From NCBI GenBank assembly GCA_900319855.1, contig ONQC01000004.1, positions 1 through 64,000 of the forward strand: DNA of 64,000 nt, read 5' to 3'. The position numbers and the translations under genes were made by a program. This DNA is from an uncultured Bacteroidales bacterium (lineage in GTDB: Bacteria > Bacteroidota > Bacteroidia > Bacteroidales > UBA932). Numbering within the stretch: the stretch's first letter is position 1; every line of letters starts with the position of its first letter. Below the pieces are notes generated by a model. It saw only the letters and a list, made by a program, of their open reading frames with translations, was not told the origin of the DNA and did not search any database. This document shows, one piece after another, positions 38,765 through 48,122 of this stretch.

Positions 38765-40024
38765 ATGACGATGGAAATGAGGACGGTCGACTATGATAGA
38801 CGGCGCTGGACCGTGCTGGTTGCCAGCTGCCTGATCAACCTGTGCATCGGCTCCATCTATGCCTGGAGCGTATTCTCCGCACCGCTTGCGGCCAAACTGA
38901 CGGAACTCGCAGGCAGGGCCCTGACCGCTGCAGACCTGGCCATCGTCTTTACCGTGGCCAACGCCGTCGGCCCGATTACCATGATTTCCGGCGGTTTCAT
39001 CAATGACCGGCTGGGACCCAAGTGGGTAATCCTGACCGGCGGTACGATGTTCGCGGCCGGTATGATCCTGACGGGGCTTTCCACAAGTCTGACCGGCCTG
39101 ATCGTTTCCTACGGCCTGGTCCTGGGACTCGGTCTCGGCATGGCATACGGAGCCACGATCAGCAATTGCGTCAAGTTCTTCCCGGACCGGAAAGGCCTGG
39201 TGGGAGGCATCGCGACGGCATCTTACGGCCTGAGTTCCGTCCTGGTTCCTCCGGTCGCGAATGCCTTGATTACCTCGGTCGGCATTACCCGTTGCCTGGT
39301 CATTCTGGGCGTGGTTTTCCTGGCCGTGATCGTGTTGTGCTCCCTCTTGGTAACCCGTTGTCCGGCAGGGTATGCCCCGGTGGGGTATGTCGCTCCTGTC
39401 CGTTCCGATGCACGGGGTGCACGGGACAAGGACTGGCGGGGCATGCTGGCGGATCCGGTTTTTTATATCATGATCTTCATGTTGATGTGCGGCGCTTTCA
39501 GCGGCCTCATGATCACCTCACAGGCCTCTCCGATGGCCCAGCGGATGGTCGGCATGTCGGCGGCACTGGCCGCGACCGCCGTTTCCGTTCTTGCCCTCTT
39601 CAATGCAGCGGGACGGATCGTGGCGGGAACGCTTTCCGACCGGTTCGGCCGGGTTGCCGTGCTGCGCGGAGCTTTTGTACTGGAAATCCTCGGTCTGGTC
39701 TTGTTGCTGCTTTCCGGGCCGGGACAGACGTTCCTGTTCATGGTTGCCGTGTCGGTCATTGGTATCTGTTTCGGTGCCTTGATGGGGATTTATCCGGGCT
39801 TCACGGCCGACCGGTTCGGCCTGCGGAACAACAGCGTCAATTATGGCATCATGTTCATCGGTTTTGCGGTGGCGGGCTATTTCGGCCCGACGGTCTGCGG
39901 CCGGATCCTTGCGCGGACGGGCGCTTATTCCAGCGCTTTCCGTGTGGCGGCGGTCCTGGCGATCTGCGGCATCATCCTGTCTGTCGTGTACCGGCTTTTG
40001 ACGAGGACATCCAAAGAATCATAA
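38765..40024 (+). CDS. OFA-type MFS carrier (oxalate/formate antiporter family)
   Basis: This is a 419-residue inner-membrane protein with twelve helices. The start MTMEMRTVDYDRRRW lies 1 nt after the reductase stop; MEMRTV at 38771 is also possible. Helix 1 reads LINLCIGSIYAWSVFSAPL, the OFA hallmark. The GGFINDRLGPKWV loop between helices 2 and 3 and GTLSDRFGRVAVLRG between 8 and 9 are standard MFS motifs. OFA members exchange small carboxylates. Placed directly behind an ene reductase and before esterases, import of a phenolic or other carboxylic acid and export of its reduced form is plausible but inferred. Confidence 0.9.
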   Translation: MTMEMRTVDYDRRRWTVLVASCLINLCIGSIYAWSVFSAPLAAKLTELAGRALTAADLAIVFTVANAVGPITMISGGFINDRLGPKWVILTGGTMFAAGMILTGLSTSLTGLIVSYGLVLGLGLGMAYGATISNCVKFFPDRKGLVGGIATASYGLSSVLVPPVANALITSVGITRCLVILGVVFLAVIVLCSLLVTRCPAGYAPVGYVAPVRSDARGARDKDWRGMLADPVFYIMIFMLMCGAFSGLMITSQASPMAQRMVGMSAALAATAVSVLALFNAAGRIVAGTLSDRFGRVAVLRGAFVLEILGLVLLLLSGPGQTFLFMVAVSVIGICFGALMGIYPGFTADRFGLRNNSVNYGIMFIGFAVAGYFGPTVCGRILARTGAYSSAFRVAAVLAICGIILSVVYRLLTRTSKES

Positions 40025-40037
40025 TCATTCAAGCTAT

Positions 40038-41966
40038 ATGAAAAGTTTCTTCTTTACTGTTTTGGTCTGCGCGTTGCTCGCGCCGGCTTTCCTGGTGGGA
40101 ACGTCTTCCTGCGGGAATGCCGCGGCAGGCCAGTCTGACACGCTACGGATCAACACCACCGAACTCGGTCAGGAAATCCGGGGCTTCAACGGACCTACGC
40201 CGGTGGAAATCACCGTTGTCAGGGGCGTCATCACTGATATTGCCGCACTTCCCAACCGGGAGGGACCGCGTTACCTGCAGTTGGTCATGGAATCCGGTCT
40301 GCTCAAGAAGCTGAACGGCAAGACCTTGGACGAGGCGAAGTCCGTCCAGTTGGATGCCGTCACCGGCGCGACCTTTACCTCGACGGGATTGATCAAGAAT
40401 ATCCAGCTCGGCCTGGAGGACGGCGGTGCTTTTGAGCGCAACGCCCCCAAAGTCATCACAGAAGCGAAAGTCCGCCAGGGAAAGGTCCGTGGCGAGCGGG
40501 AAAACGGCCTTGGCTCCTTCAAGGCGATTCCTTTTGCAGAGGCACCGGTAGGGGAGCTCCGCTGGAAGGATCCTGTCCCGAAGAAGGCATGGGACGGCGT
40601 CCTGGATGCGACCAAGTTCGGCGGAATGCCGCCGCAGCAGACACGAAGCTGGCCGGGCGCCCCGGCTCCGAACGTAAGCGAGGACTGCCTGTACCTCAAT
40701 ATCCAGACGCCGGCTACCTCCACCAAGGATAAGCTGCCGGTACTGGTTTGGATCCACGGGGGCGGTTTCATTACCGGTGACGCCAACTCCAATGACGGCA
40801 CCAACTTCGCTAAGAAAGGAATCGTGTTCGTCAGCCTGAGCTACCGTACCGGCGCACTGGGCTTCCTGGCCCTTCCGGAGCTGACGGCCGAAAATCCCCG
40901 TCACATTTCTGGAAATTATGGCCTGCTGGACATGATCGAAGGGCTCAAGTGGGTCAAGGAAAATATCGCCCAGTTCGGCGGTGATCCGTCCAAGGTGACC
41001 ATCATGGGTGAATCCGCCGGAGCCATCGCAGTCAGCATGCTCTGCGCTTCTCCGCTGGCTAAGGGCCTCTTCCGGGGTGCCATTTCCGAGAGTGGAGGTT
41101 CCTTCTGCCCGGTTGACAGTGTACGTTTCGACAACAACGGCATCCGCGACGTGGCCGGCGCTGAGCAGTTCGGTCTGGAATTTATGAAGCGGATCGGGGC
41201 CTCCTCGCTGGCTGAACTGAGGGAGATGGACTGGAACCGCTGGGTCGGGGACGAACCTTCCATCGGCGTGGGCGGCTTCTGGCCGACGGTCGACGGCTAT
41301 GTCCTTCCGGATGACCAGTACAAGATGTACGAGGCGGGTAACTACAACGATGTCAACGTGTTGATTGGAACGAACTCTGATGAGGGAGCGATGTTCTGCC
41401 GTCCGACCCAGTTGGACAAGTACCAGGCTGACATCCGGGCCGAATATGGTCCTTTCGCCGATCGGATGCTGGAACTCTATCCGGCTTCCGATGATGCTGA
41501 AACCTTCGGCGCCCTGTCCGATATCTTCCGTGAGACGGCGTTCGCATGGCCGACCTGGGCCTGGGCGAAACTCCAGCAGAAGACGGGCAAGGGCCGTGTC
41601 TATCTGTACTATTTCGACCAGTTCGATCCGGAGCGGCCGATGTTCGGCGGTCCGAACGCACCCAAACCGCGCGGTGCCAACCACGCCAGCGAGATGTCCT
41701 ATGTCTTCGGTGGTGGCGGCTGGGGCCGTCCGATGGAGGGCAAGGACAAGGCCGTGAGCGATGCCATGCACAACTACTGGGCGAATTTCGTCAAGACCGG
41801 GGACCCGAACGGAGAGGGCCTGGACAACTGGCCGGTCTATCAGGACGGTGAGAAGACCGTCATGTTCTTCAAGGACGGAACCTCATTGATCGAGACCCCG
41901 AATAAGCCGCAGCTCCTGCTGATGGAAGATTATTTCGCCTGGAAACGGGCACAACCCATCCGATAG
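40038..41966 (+). CDS. FMN_bind-carboxylesterase fusion lipoprotein, predicted flavinylated
   Basis: This is a 642-residue protein. A leader with lipobox TSSCGN (Cys25) is followed by an FMN_bind domain at about 35-130 (GPTPVEITVVRGVITDI) that contains DAVTGAT at 106-112, a full match to the ApbE flavin-transferase motif Dxx(S/T)GAT, so Thr112 should carry covalent FMN. Residues about 135-642 form a complete type B carboxylesterase: EDCLYLNIQTPA, WIHGGGF, nucleophile Ser326 in GESAGA, GTNSDEGAMF, and a His in NHASEMSYVFG. The esterase half closely resembles the stand-alone protein at 19790-21373. Joining an extracytoplasmic electron carrier to an esterase is unusual. It is 13 nt after the MFS gene and 2 nt before the next gene. 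Confidence 0.9.
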   Translation: MKSFFFTVLVCALLAPAFLVGTSSCGNAAAGQSDTLRINTTELGQEIRGFNGPTPVEITVVRGVITDIAALPNREGPRYLQLVMESGLLKKLNGKTLDEAKSVQLDAVTGATFTSTGLIKNIQLGLEDGGAFERNAPKVITEAKVRQGKVRGERENGLGSFKAIPFAEAPVGELRWKDPVPKKAWDGVLDATKFGGMPPQQTRSWPGAPAPNVSEDCLYLNIQTPATSTKDKLPVLVWIHGGGFITGDANSNDGTNFAKKGIVFVSLSYRTGALGFLALPELTAENPRHISGNYGLLDMIEGLKWVKENIAQFGGDPSKVTIMGESAGAIAVSMLCASPLAKGLFRGAISESGGSFCPVDSVRFDNNGIRDVAGAEQFGLEFMKRIGASSLAELREMDWNRWVGDEPSIGVGGFWPTVDGYVLPDDQYKMYEAGNYNDVNVLIGTNSDEGAMFCRPTQLDKYQADIRAEYGPFADRMLELYPASDDAETFGALSDIFRETAFAWPTWAWAKLQQKTGKGRVYLYYFDQFDPERPMFGGPNAPKPRGANHASEMSYVFGGGGWGRPMEGKDKAVSDAMHNYWANFVKTGDPNGEGLDNWPVYQDGEKTVMFFKDGTSLIETPNKPQLLLMEDYFAWKRAQPIR

Positions 41967-41968
41967 CC

Positions 41969-42895
41969 ATGGACAACCTTTCAAGAAGAGACGCCCTCAA
42001 ACTGATGGGTATGGGCGCGGCCGGCCTGGCCGCCGCCACTTTCCTTCCTCCTTTCGCACATGCGCGCAGTATCTTCTCCTGGCCGCAGAATCCAATCCGG
42101 CGCAATCCGGGGCCGCAGGGTATGCCGGCGATGCATTATGCGGAAAAAGAGGTGTATGCCGGTCCGGATGTCGTCATCCGGCAGATCGATGCCCACACCT
42201 GGGAGGGCAACGGCCACCTGATGGCCAATGAGACCATCTACATCATTGAGGGTGAAGAAAAAGCCATCCTGCTGGACGCCGGTACGAAGATCGACGACCT
42301 CGACAAGATCGTGGCTGGGATTACGGATAAGCCCGTCATTCTCATCGCTACCCATGTCCATCCGGACCATACCGGTTCTGCCATCAATTATTTCCCGGAA
42401 ATCTGGATCAATGCGGCCGATACGGTGAATGTGCCCGAATTCATGCCCGGCTACAAGGGCAAGATCAACTATCTGGAGGACGGACAGGTCTTCGATCTGG
42501 GCGGCCGCCGCATCGAGGTGATCTTCTCGCCGGGCCATACCCCGGGCAGTACCTGCTTTTTCGAGATGGACGGACGGAAATGGGGTTACAGCGGCGATGC
42601 CTTCGGCTCCGGCAACCTGCTGCTGACGACCAACTTCTCGACCCTGCTGGCTACGACCACCCGTATCGAGATGTACATGCGCCGTTTCGGCATCGAGAAA
42701 CTCTATCCGGGCCACTACATGGGTTCAAATCCCGAGACCCTGCAACGCGTCTCCGACCTCAAGCGGATTTCCTCCGAAATGATCGAAGGGACCCGCAAGG
42801 GAGAGGATGCCGGTCAGGGCATGATGGGCCTGAATGCCCGTGTCCGGGACTTCGGTGTCAATGTGAACTACCGGAATCCTGCCGGATTGAAGTAG
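41969..42895 (+). CDS. Tat-exported metallo-beta-lactamase-fold hydrolase
   Basis: This is a 308-residue protein that begins MDNLSRRDALKLMGMGAAGL, a twin-arginine signal (SRRDALK) followed by a hydrophobic stretch. Tat export implies folding with its metal before crossing the membrane. The MBL motif is THVHPDHTGS near 129-138, with FSPGHTPGSTCFF, YSGDAFGSG, and a C-terminal YPGHYMG. The fold covers lactonases, thioesterases, sulfatases and others; none is singled out by the sequence. It is the last plus-strand gene of the operon and abuts the opposing GH106 gene with no gap. Confidence 0.9.
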   Translation: MDNLSRRDALKLMGMGAAGLAAATFLPPFAHARSIFSWPQNPIRRNPGPQGMPAMHYAEKEVYAGPDVVIRQIDAHTWEGNGHLMANETIYIIEGEEKAILLDAGTKIDDLDKIVAGITDKPVILIATHVHPDHTGSAINYFPEIWINAADTVNVPEFMPGYKGKINYLEDGQVFDLGGRRIEVIFSPGHTPGSTCFFEMDGRKWGYSGDAFGSGNLLLTTNFSTLLATTTRIEMYMRRFGIEKLYPGHYMGSNPETLQRVSDLKRISSEMIEGTRKGEDAGQGMMGLNARVRDFGVNVNYRNPAGLK

Positions 42896-45800
42896 TTACC
42901 TCACAAGTTTCTCCAGCTTGACCGGGCCGATGAGGCCGGAAGGGGTCAGCGGGGAATCCGCCCTGTAGAAGGGCATGGTCGTATAGGTATGTTTTTCAGC
43001 ACCTGGCTGGGCGTCTCCGATAAGGCGGTTCGGCCAGGTGTTGATGACTTTGATTTCAAGGGAATTCTCGCCGGGCCTCAGGTCGCCCGTCCATTCCACC
43101 TTGTACGGCGCTTTCCACAGGAAGGCGACATGCTGTCCGTTGACCCGGATGTCGGCCATCTGTCCCACGGCGCCCAGGTCGAAAGCCAGTCCGACGGGCT
43201 GCTCTTTATCGCTGAGTGTAAATGTGTTGCGGTAAGTGGTTGTTCCGGAGAAATACTTCACTTCCTTGGGCATGAATTCCGTCAGGGAGGCCAGCCGGTC
43301 GAAGATCATCTCCTTCGGCGCATCGACTCCGTCGAAGGTGACGGTCCAGGAATCGTCCAGGGTGATGGCGCCGGCATGGCGGAGCGGTTTCCACGCGGGC
43401 GCGGGCTTCCCGTTCCTGTCGGCGACGACGAACAGGGCCTGGTTGGCCTCGAGGGTCAGGGCGTCTCCGTCCAGTACGCCCGGGACCTGCTGGCCGGTTT
43501 CAGGATTCCAGACCGTGCGCGGTCCGGCGGCGTCACGGAGCGAGATCCGGGCGGTTACGGCCTTGTCGCTGAAGTTGCGGATCCAGTAGATCTGGCGGTC
43601 GCCGTCTGTGCGATGCACGAATTTCAGTTCGGCGGATGCTTCATACCGGAAATCCGGCTCCACGCCGATTCCCGTCAGTACGGAAGCAAGACTGCCGGTG
43701 TGGACGTTCGGCCGGCCGGCGTTCCAGATATCGGCGACGAGCCGGTCGAATTCGGCCCGGTTGTCCAGCAGGCCGGCAGGTTCCTGCGGGACCTGACCGC
43801 AGATGACGGCGCCGTCACGCGCGAGGCGGTCCAGGGCGCGGAGCACCTCGACGCCCATGGTCTTGCAATGCTCGCCGAGCACGAGGACCCGGTACTGCAT
43901 GCCGGATTCCGTGAAAATTTTTCCCTCCTTGACGCTCAAGACATTACGGACACCGTAAGGGTTGATGAAATCAAAGGAATACCCTTCCGGGATGGCCGGA
44001 AGTTCATGGCCGTAGAGACCGGCGACATTGGTGTCTTCCCCATAATACCAAAGAACGTCCGCGGCATAACGGCCCTGCTGGAGCATCCAGCAACTGCGCG
44101 CAAGATAATCGGCCCAGTATCGGGCGTATTCCGCCCAGGTTTCGTGGCGGTTGAACCACTGGCCGAAGATCATCAAGCCGAGTCCGGGCTTGTGGGCGTC
44201 GGAGGGCTGGTGGGCGCTTTCGTGGATGACGAAGCGGGTCACGCCGCTGTACAGGGCGAGGTCGGCCATCTGTTTCAGGTTGCCGGGATAATAGGACCAC
44301 GCGTTGTTGGACAGACCGGCCGCGGTGAAGGATTCGGCGGCGGCGATGTTCTGGCCATAGACATGGGCCACGGAGGCGGATTCGCGGATGTCGGCCTGAG
44401 CCATGGGGACGGAAGATCCGCCGCCGGTGCCCGGCATCCAGAAGGCGCTCATCGGCACGGCGGCCGTCATCTTGAGATCCATGCCGTCACCGACATAGAC
44501 GCGGCCGTTCTCGTGGGATTCCGTGTAGCGGCCCTTCATGCCGTATTCTTCAACGATCTGGTTGATCCGGTCATAGTTCTCCGCAAACAGTTCCCCGAGG
44601 GTCTTGCGCCAGTCGAACAGGAAGCGTTCGGTCTCTTCGCTGCTGCCAAGGACTTCTCCGGTCAGGGCAGGAAGCCACTGGATCAGGTCGTAGCCGCGCC
44701 GCTGCATGAATTCGGCGGGCAGGGAAGGCGTCCAGGTCATCTGCTCGGCTTCATAACTATCCGTCAGGATATACTGGATACCATGCTGCCCGACGCGGCC
44801 GCCGGCAGCTTCCTTGTACATGTCCATGTATTTGTGGAAATAGTCCAGCCAGGCTTCCTTATCGAGTTTGTCCACCTCGAGGCCGGTTGCTTCCGGCGGA
44901 GCGGGATGGTTCTGTTTGCCGGTCAGGGAGGCCCCGAAGCGGTAGATGCGCCAGCGACCCTCCGGAACGGCCCAGGTCAGGGTGCCGTCGGGCGACATCC
45001 GGTCAGTCAGGTCGATGCTTTCCATGACGGGCTCGGGACAGTACGGGGTCGGGAAGTCCGCCAGGTCATGCGGCGCGGCGAAACCGGCTTTCTCCTCGGC
45101 ATGGTTCACACGGGTGGTGCCATGCAGGACGAATTCATGGATGAGGGTCCCTCTCGGGGCAGGCTGGCCGAACCCGAGCGAAGCATAGGTCTGGTCTCCC
45201 TTCGGATTGGCGACGACCAGCCGGAAATAGCGAGCCGTGGTGACAGGAATGTCAATGGTCTGCCGGGCGACGCTGCCGGAAGGGATCCGGCAGATATCCT
45301 GCCAGGTCTCGCCATCTTCGCTGCTTTGCAGCAGGTTGTCATAGGACGGCGGGGTCATGTCCCACATGCCGCGGGTTTCCAGTCCGCAGACCGTGACGGC
45401 GCGGACGATCTGCCGTTCGGGGAAACGGTATTGGATCCAGGAGATTTGTCCTTGGGGTGCGGCCGGCAGTTCGGCGCCGTTGGATAGGTCGCCGTCGGTC
45501 AGCATTTCCACGGTGAAGGCGCCGCCGGAGGAGGATACTTCCGCGCCGCGTTCTGCCATGGACCAGTCATCTTCGGGAAGCCGGACGGCCACCACGGCGA
45601 CGTCCGAATACCAGGGCTTGATCGAGGCTCCGCCACTGACATTTTGGAATTTGCCGACGGTTGTATAGGGCTCCGGGAGCAGCAGGACCTGCGGTTTCTT
45701 CGCCTTGCGGGTTCCGGTGACCTCCAGGGTCCGCCAGGTAAGCTTCTTCATGGCATTCTCCGGTTTGACCCAGGGACCGCCGGTCGAACTCCATCCCGGA

Positions 45801-46150
45801 GCAGATGCGATGGCAACCTCCATGCCGAGGGAATCCGCGTAACCGATGGCATAGCGGAAGGCATCTTTCCAGCCATCCTGCATGTAGGGGAGGCGCTTGA
45901 CGATCGGCTCGGAGGCCCCCATCATGTCGCCGCCGGCATCGAACTGTTGCACGCCGCCGATTCCGGTGCGGTGCATCCAGTCCAGGTCGGCCTTGATGCC
46001 TTCCTTCGTGATGTTGCTGTCCATCCAGTGCCACCAGACCCGTATGCGGGCCTCCTGGGGTGGATTGAGGAACTGGCTTTCGAAATCCTGGGCACCGAGT
46101 CCGAGACCCAGCAGTGCGGCTGTGGCAGAAATGAAGATCCGTTTAAGCAT
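42896..46150 (-). CDS. GH106 alpha-L-rhamnosidase, secreted
   Basis: This is a 1084-residue protein with the start MLKRIFISATAALLGLGLGAQ, a signal peptide cut before Gln, so it is soluble, unlike its lipoprotein paralogue at 33471. GH106 features are LNPPQEARIRVWWHWMDSNI, GIGGVQQFDAG, APGWSSTGGPWV, EATGLEVDKLDKEAW, ESHENGRVYVGDGMDLKMT and HESAHQPSDAHKPG, with a C-terminal jelly-roll (ADIRVNGQHVAFLW). It is transcribed towards the Tat-exported hydrolase and divergent from the CE1-like gene. Two GH106 enzymes of different localisation suggest action on different rhamnose linkages or at different steps. Confidence 0.93.
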   Translation of the reverse strand: MLKRIFISATAALLGLGLGAQDFESQFLNPPQEARIRVWWHWMDSNITKEGIKADLDWMHRTGIGGVQQFDAGGDMMGASEPIVKRLPYMQDGWKDAFRYAIGYADSLGMEVAIASAPGWSSTGGPWVKPENAMKKLTWRTLEVTGTRKAKKPQVLLLPEPYTTVGKFQNVSGGASIKPWYSDVAVVAVRLPEDDWSMAERGAEVSSSGGAFTVEMLTDGDLSNGAELPAAPQGQISWIQYRFPERQIVRAVTVCGLETRGMWDMTPPSYDNLLQSSEDGETWQDICRIPSGSVARQTIDIPVTTARYFRLVVANPKGDQTYASLGFGQPAPRGTLIHEFVLHGTTRVNHAEEKAGFAAPHDLADFPTPYCPEPVMESIDLTDRMSPDGTLTWAVPEGRWRIYRFGASLTGKQNHPAPPEATGLEVDKLDKEAWLDYFHKYMDMYKEAAGGRVGQHGIQYILTDSYEAEQMTWTPSLPAEFMQRRGYDLIQWLPALTGEVLGSSEETERFLFDWRKTLGELFAENYDRINQIVEEYGMKGRYTESHENGRVYVGDGMDLKMTAAVPMSAFWMPGTGGGSSVPMAQADIRESASVAHVYGQNIAAAESFTAAGLSNNAWSYYPGNLKQMADLALYSGVTRFVIHESAHQPSDAHKPGLGLMIFGQWFNRHETWAEYARYWADYLARSCWMLQQGRYAADVLWYYGEDTNVAGLYGHELPAIPEGYSFDFINPYGVRNVLSVKEGKIFTESGMQYRVLVLGEHCKTMGVEVLRALDRLARDGAVICGQVPQEPAGLLDNRAEFDRLVADIWNAGRPNVHTGSLASVLTGIGVEPDFRYEASAELKFVHRTDGDRQIYWIRNFSDKAVTARISLRDAAGPRTVWNPETGQQVPGVLDGDALTLEANQALFVVADRNGKPAPAWKPLRHAGAITLDDSWTVTFDGVDAPKEMIFDRLASLTEFMPKEVKYFSGTTTYRNTFTLSDKEQPVGLAFDLGAVGQMADIRVNGQHVAFLWKAPYKVEWTGDLRPGENSLEIKVINTWPNRLIGDAQPGAEKHTYTTMPFYRADSPLTPSGLIGPVKLEKLVR

Positions 46151-46319
46151 GGTTGGTTGCGATTTTGCCACAAAATACGGAATTGTGAGGTTTATTCCAA
46201 CTTGGAAAAATGTTTTTTGAACTTTGTTTTTTGACAAGACGCTGTACCGGACCCCCGAAAAGTAAACATTCTGCCAAATCTCCTGAAGATTCTGTCAAAG
46301 TATTATGTGTTTTTATCGT

Positions 46320-46327
46320 TATATTTG
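46320..46327 (+). promoter_or_regulatory. -7 promoter element for the CE1-GH78 unit
   Basis: TATATTTG, a full TAnnTTTG match, 29 nt before the start at 46357. A -33 box is not clear. The opposing GH106 gene has only a 7-base near-match (TATTTTG) in the same intergenic region. Confidence 0.55.
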
Positions 46328-46356
46328 CGATAAAGCAAACACAAAATCATTTACAT

Positions 46357-48108
46357 ATGAAACGTATCGCATTCCTTGCCATGGCCATCGTCCTTTCCAT
46401 GGGATTGGCCGCGGCGCAGCCGGGCGGCCGCGAGGTCGGCCAGAACGTCCCCGGTGCGGGCCGGCGTTGGATCCCTGATCCGGACCCGGAGAACATTGTC
46501 CTGACCCAGCGGGCTGCCACCCAGATGGTGTATGGCGGACCCACCAATCCGCAAGGCCGGTCGTACAACTTCACCCCGACTTTCTACATCTATCCGGACA
46601 AGAAACTGGATAAGGCCGGCGCCGAGGCATTGCTGGCCGAACTGGATATCCAGCCCGTCCTGGACGCCAATTACGGTGTGGCGGTCGTCATCAATCCGGT
46701 TGGCGACAAATACGATGCGGCCAAGGACTTCGATGCATTCGTCGCGCAGTTCAACAAGAGCCGCAGCGGTAACCTCAAGGTCATCGGCATCGGCGCCGGC
46801 GCGACCTTCGTCAACCAGGTCATCGCCCCGAAGGCGGGGGACCATATCGCCGGCATCCTGACCGTCGGCGGCCAGCCGGCCAAGTTGGCGAATGGCTTTA
46901 CCTCCTATGGTGTACCGGCTTATGTGGCAGGGAAAAAGACCGCTGCCAAGGTCGCCCAGGAATACATTTCCCTGAACCAGGCCGTGAAAGCGGAAGGTTT
47001 CTATGCCAATCCGCAGGAGCCGTTGCTGACGGTTTATACCGATCCGGCAGACCGTCCGCTCAAAGACGTCTTCGCTGCTGCCTGGCGGGACGTTCTCGGC
47101 CGCTGCTACCGGTACAACAATTACAAGCATACCCATTACGAAGGCCAGCAGTTCGGCCAGTTCGGTCCCTATGAATTGGAACCGTATCTGGACTGTGAAC
47201 GCCTGGGTATCAAGCGGATCGTCGTTGAACAGCCGCAGGGCTTCGGCCCACAGGCGGCATCCGGTCCCAAACAGCTCTGGTATGAATACTGGCCGGAGGA
47301 ACTGATGGAGGGAGCCGCTCCGCAGAGTGTCCCGGTCATGGTCCTGCTCCATGGTAATGCCAACGACCCGCGTACACAGGCGGAGACCTCCGGCTTCATC
47401 CAGCTGGCTGGCGAGAAGCGTTTCTTCGTCGTCGAGATGGAGTGGCAGGGGAGCGTTAGTTACCAGGCCATGGGCCATGACGGCGTGGAGACTGTGATCA
47501 ACCAGCTGCTGGCCAAGTACCCGCAACTGGATCCCTCCCGTGTTTATGCCGAAGGCCTGTCTGCCGGTTCCATGACTGCTTCCGCCCTGGGTATCAAGAA
47601 ATCCCATGTCTTTGCAGCGGTGGGCGGCCATTCCGGTGGTATCATGGGCGGTTTCGGCGGCGCATTCCCGGGCTTCAACCCGATCTGGAACGAGGCGACC
47701 CAGAAGCGCGGAGCCGTCGAGATGCCGTATTGCTCGGTGCTTGGTACGGCGGACAACGTGGTGCCTTTCATCCGGCCGGACAACTGGAAGGGCAACGGCT
47801 ACCTGAACGCCTGGAACGCCTATGAGCAGATGAACGGAATGGAGGTGGTCAAAGACCTGGATTTCAGCGTCGATCCGCTCTTCGGACAGCGGCTGCGTGA
47901 TCGGGAGACCATCCGGACCAACAAGGGTGCCGGCATTACCATCGAGACCGGCCAGCTTTACAAGGGGAACATCCCGCTGATTAAGATTGTTGCCGTGATG
48001 GATTACGGCCACTGGAATTTCCAGCCGACCGCCCGGATCATGTGGGACTACTTCACGCAGTTCCGCCGCGACCCTGAAACCAAGAAACTGATCTATCTCG
48101 GAAAATAA
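46357..48108 (+). CDS. Secreted esterase of the PHB-depolymerase/feruloyl-esterase (CE1) type
   Basis: This is a 583-residue protein with a signal peptide ending GLAAAQPGG. Residues about 30-290 form a poorly characterised N-terminal region with a possible degenerate alpha/beta fold (GVAVVINPVGDKYD, IGIGAGATFVNQ). The C-terminal half is a PHB-depolymerase-like alpha/beta hydrolase: VMVLLHGNANDPRTQ, nucleophile Ser402 in EGLSAGSMTA, VLGTADNVVPF, and the His in MDYGHWNFQP. Such enzymes act as feruloyl or acetylxylan esterases or on short polyesters. The next gene, a GH78, is 14 nt downstream, so de-esterification and rhamnose removal are likely coordinated. Confidence 0.85.
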   Translation: MKRIAFLAMAIVLSMGLAAAQPGGREVGQNVPGAGRRWIPDPDPENIVLTQRAATQMVYGGPTNPQGRSYNFTPTFYIYPDKKLDKAGAEALLAELDIQPVLDANYGVAVVINPVGDKYDAAKDFDAFVAQFNKSRSGNLKVIGIGAGATFVNQVIAPKAGDHIAGILTVGGQPAKLANGFTSYGVPAYVAGKKTAAKVAQEYISLNQAVKAEGFYANPQEPLLTVYTDPADRPLKDVFAAAWRDVLGRCYRYNNYKHTHYEGQQFGQFGPYELEPYLDCERLGIKRIVVEQPQGFGPQAASGPKQLWYEYWPEELMEGAAPQSVPVMVLLHGNANDPRTQAETSGFIQLAGEKRFFVVEMEWQGSVSYQAMGHDGVETVINQLLAKYPQLDPSRVYAEGLSAGSMTASALGIKKSHVFAAVGGHSGGIMGGFGGAFPGFNPIWNEATQKRGAVEMPYCSVLGTADNVVPFIRPDNWKGNGYLNAWNAYEQMNGMEVVKDLDFSVDPLFGQRLRDRETIRTNKGAGITIETGQLYKGNIPLIKIVAVMDYGHWNFQPTARIMWDYFTQFRRDPETKKLIYLGK

Positions 48109-48122
48109 TCCAAAAATAATCC

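Noticed and set aside
42989..45487. 832-codon plus-strand frame opposite the second GH106 gene
   Set aside because: Same reason: no domain, no leader, and antisense to a clear GH106 protein. The 801-codon minus-strand frame opposite susC (28391-30796) was rejected likewise.
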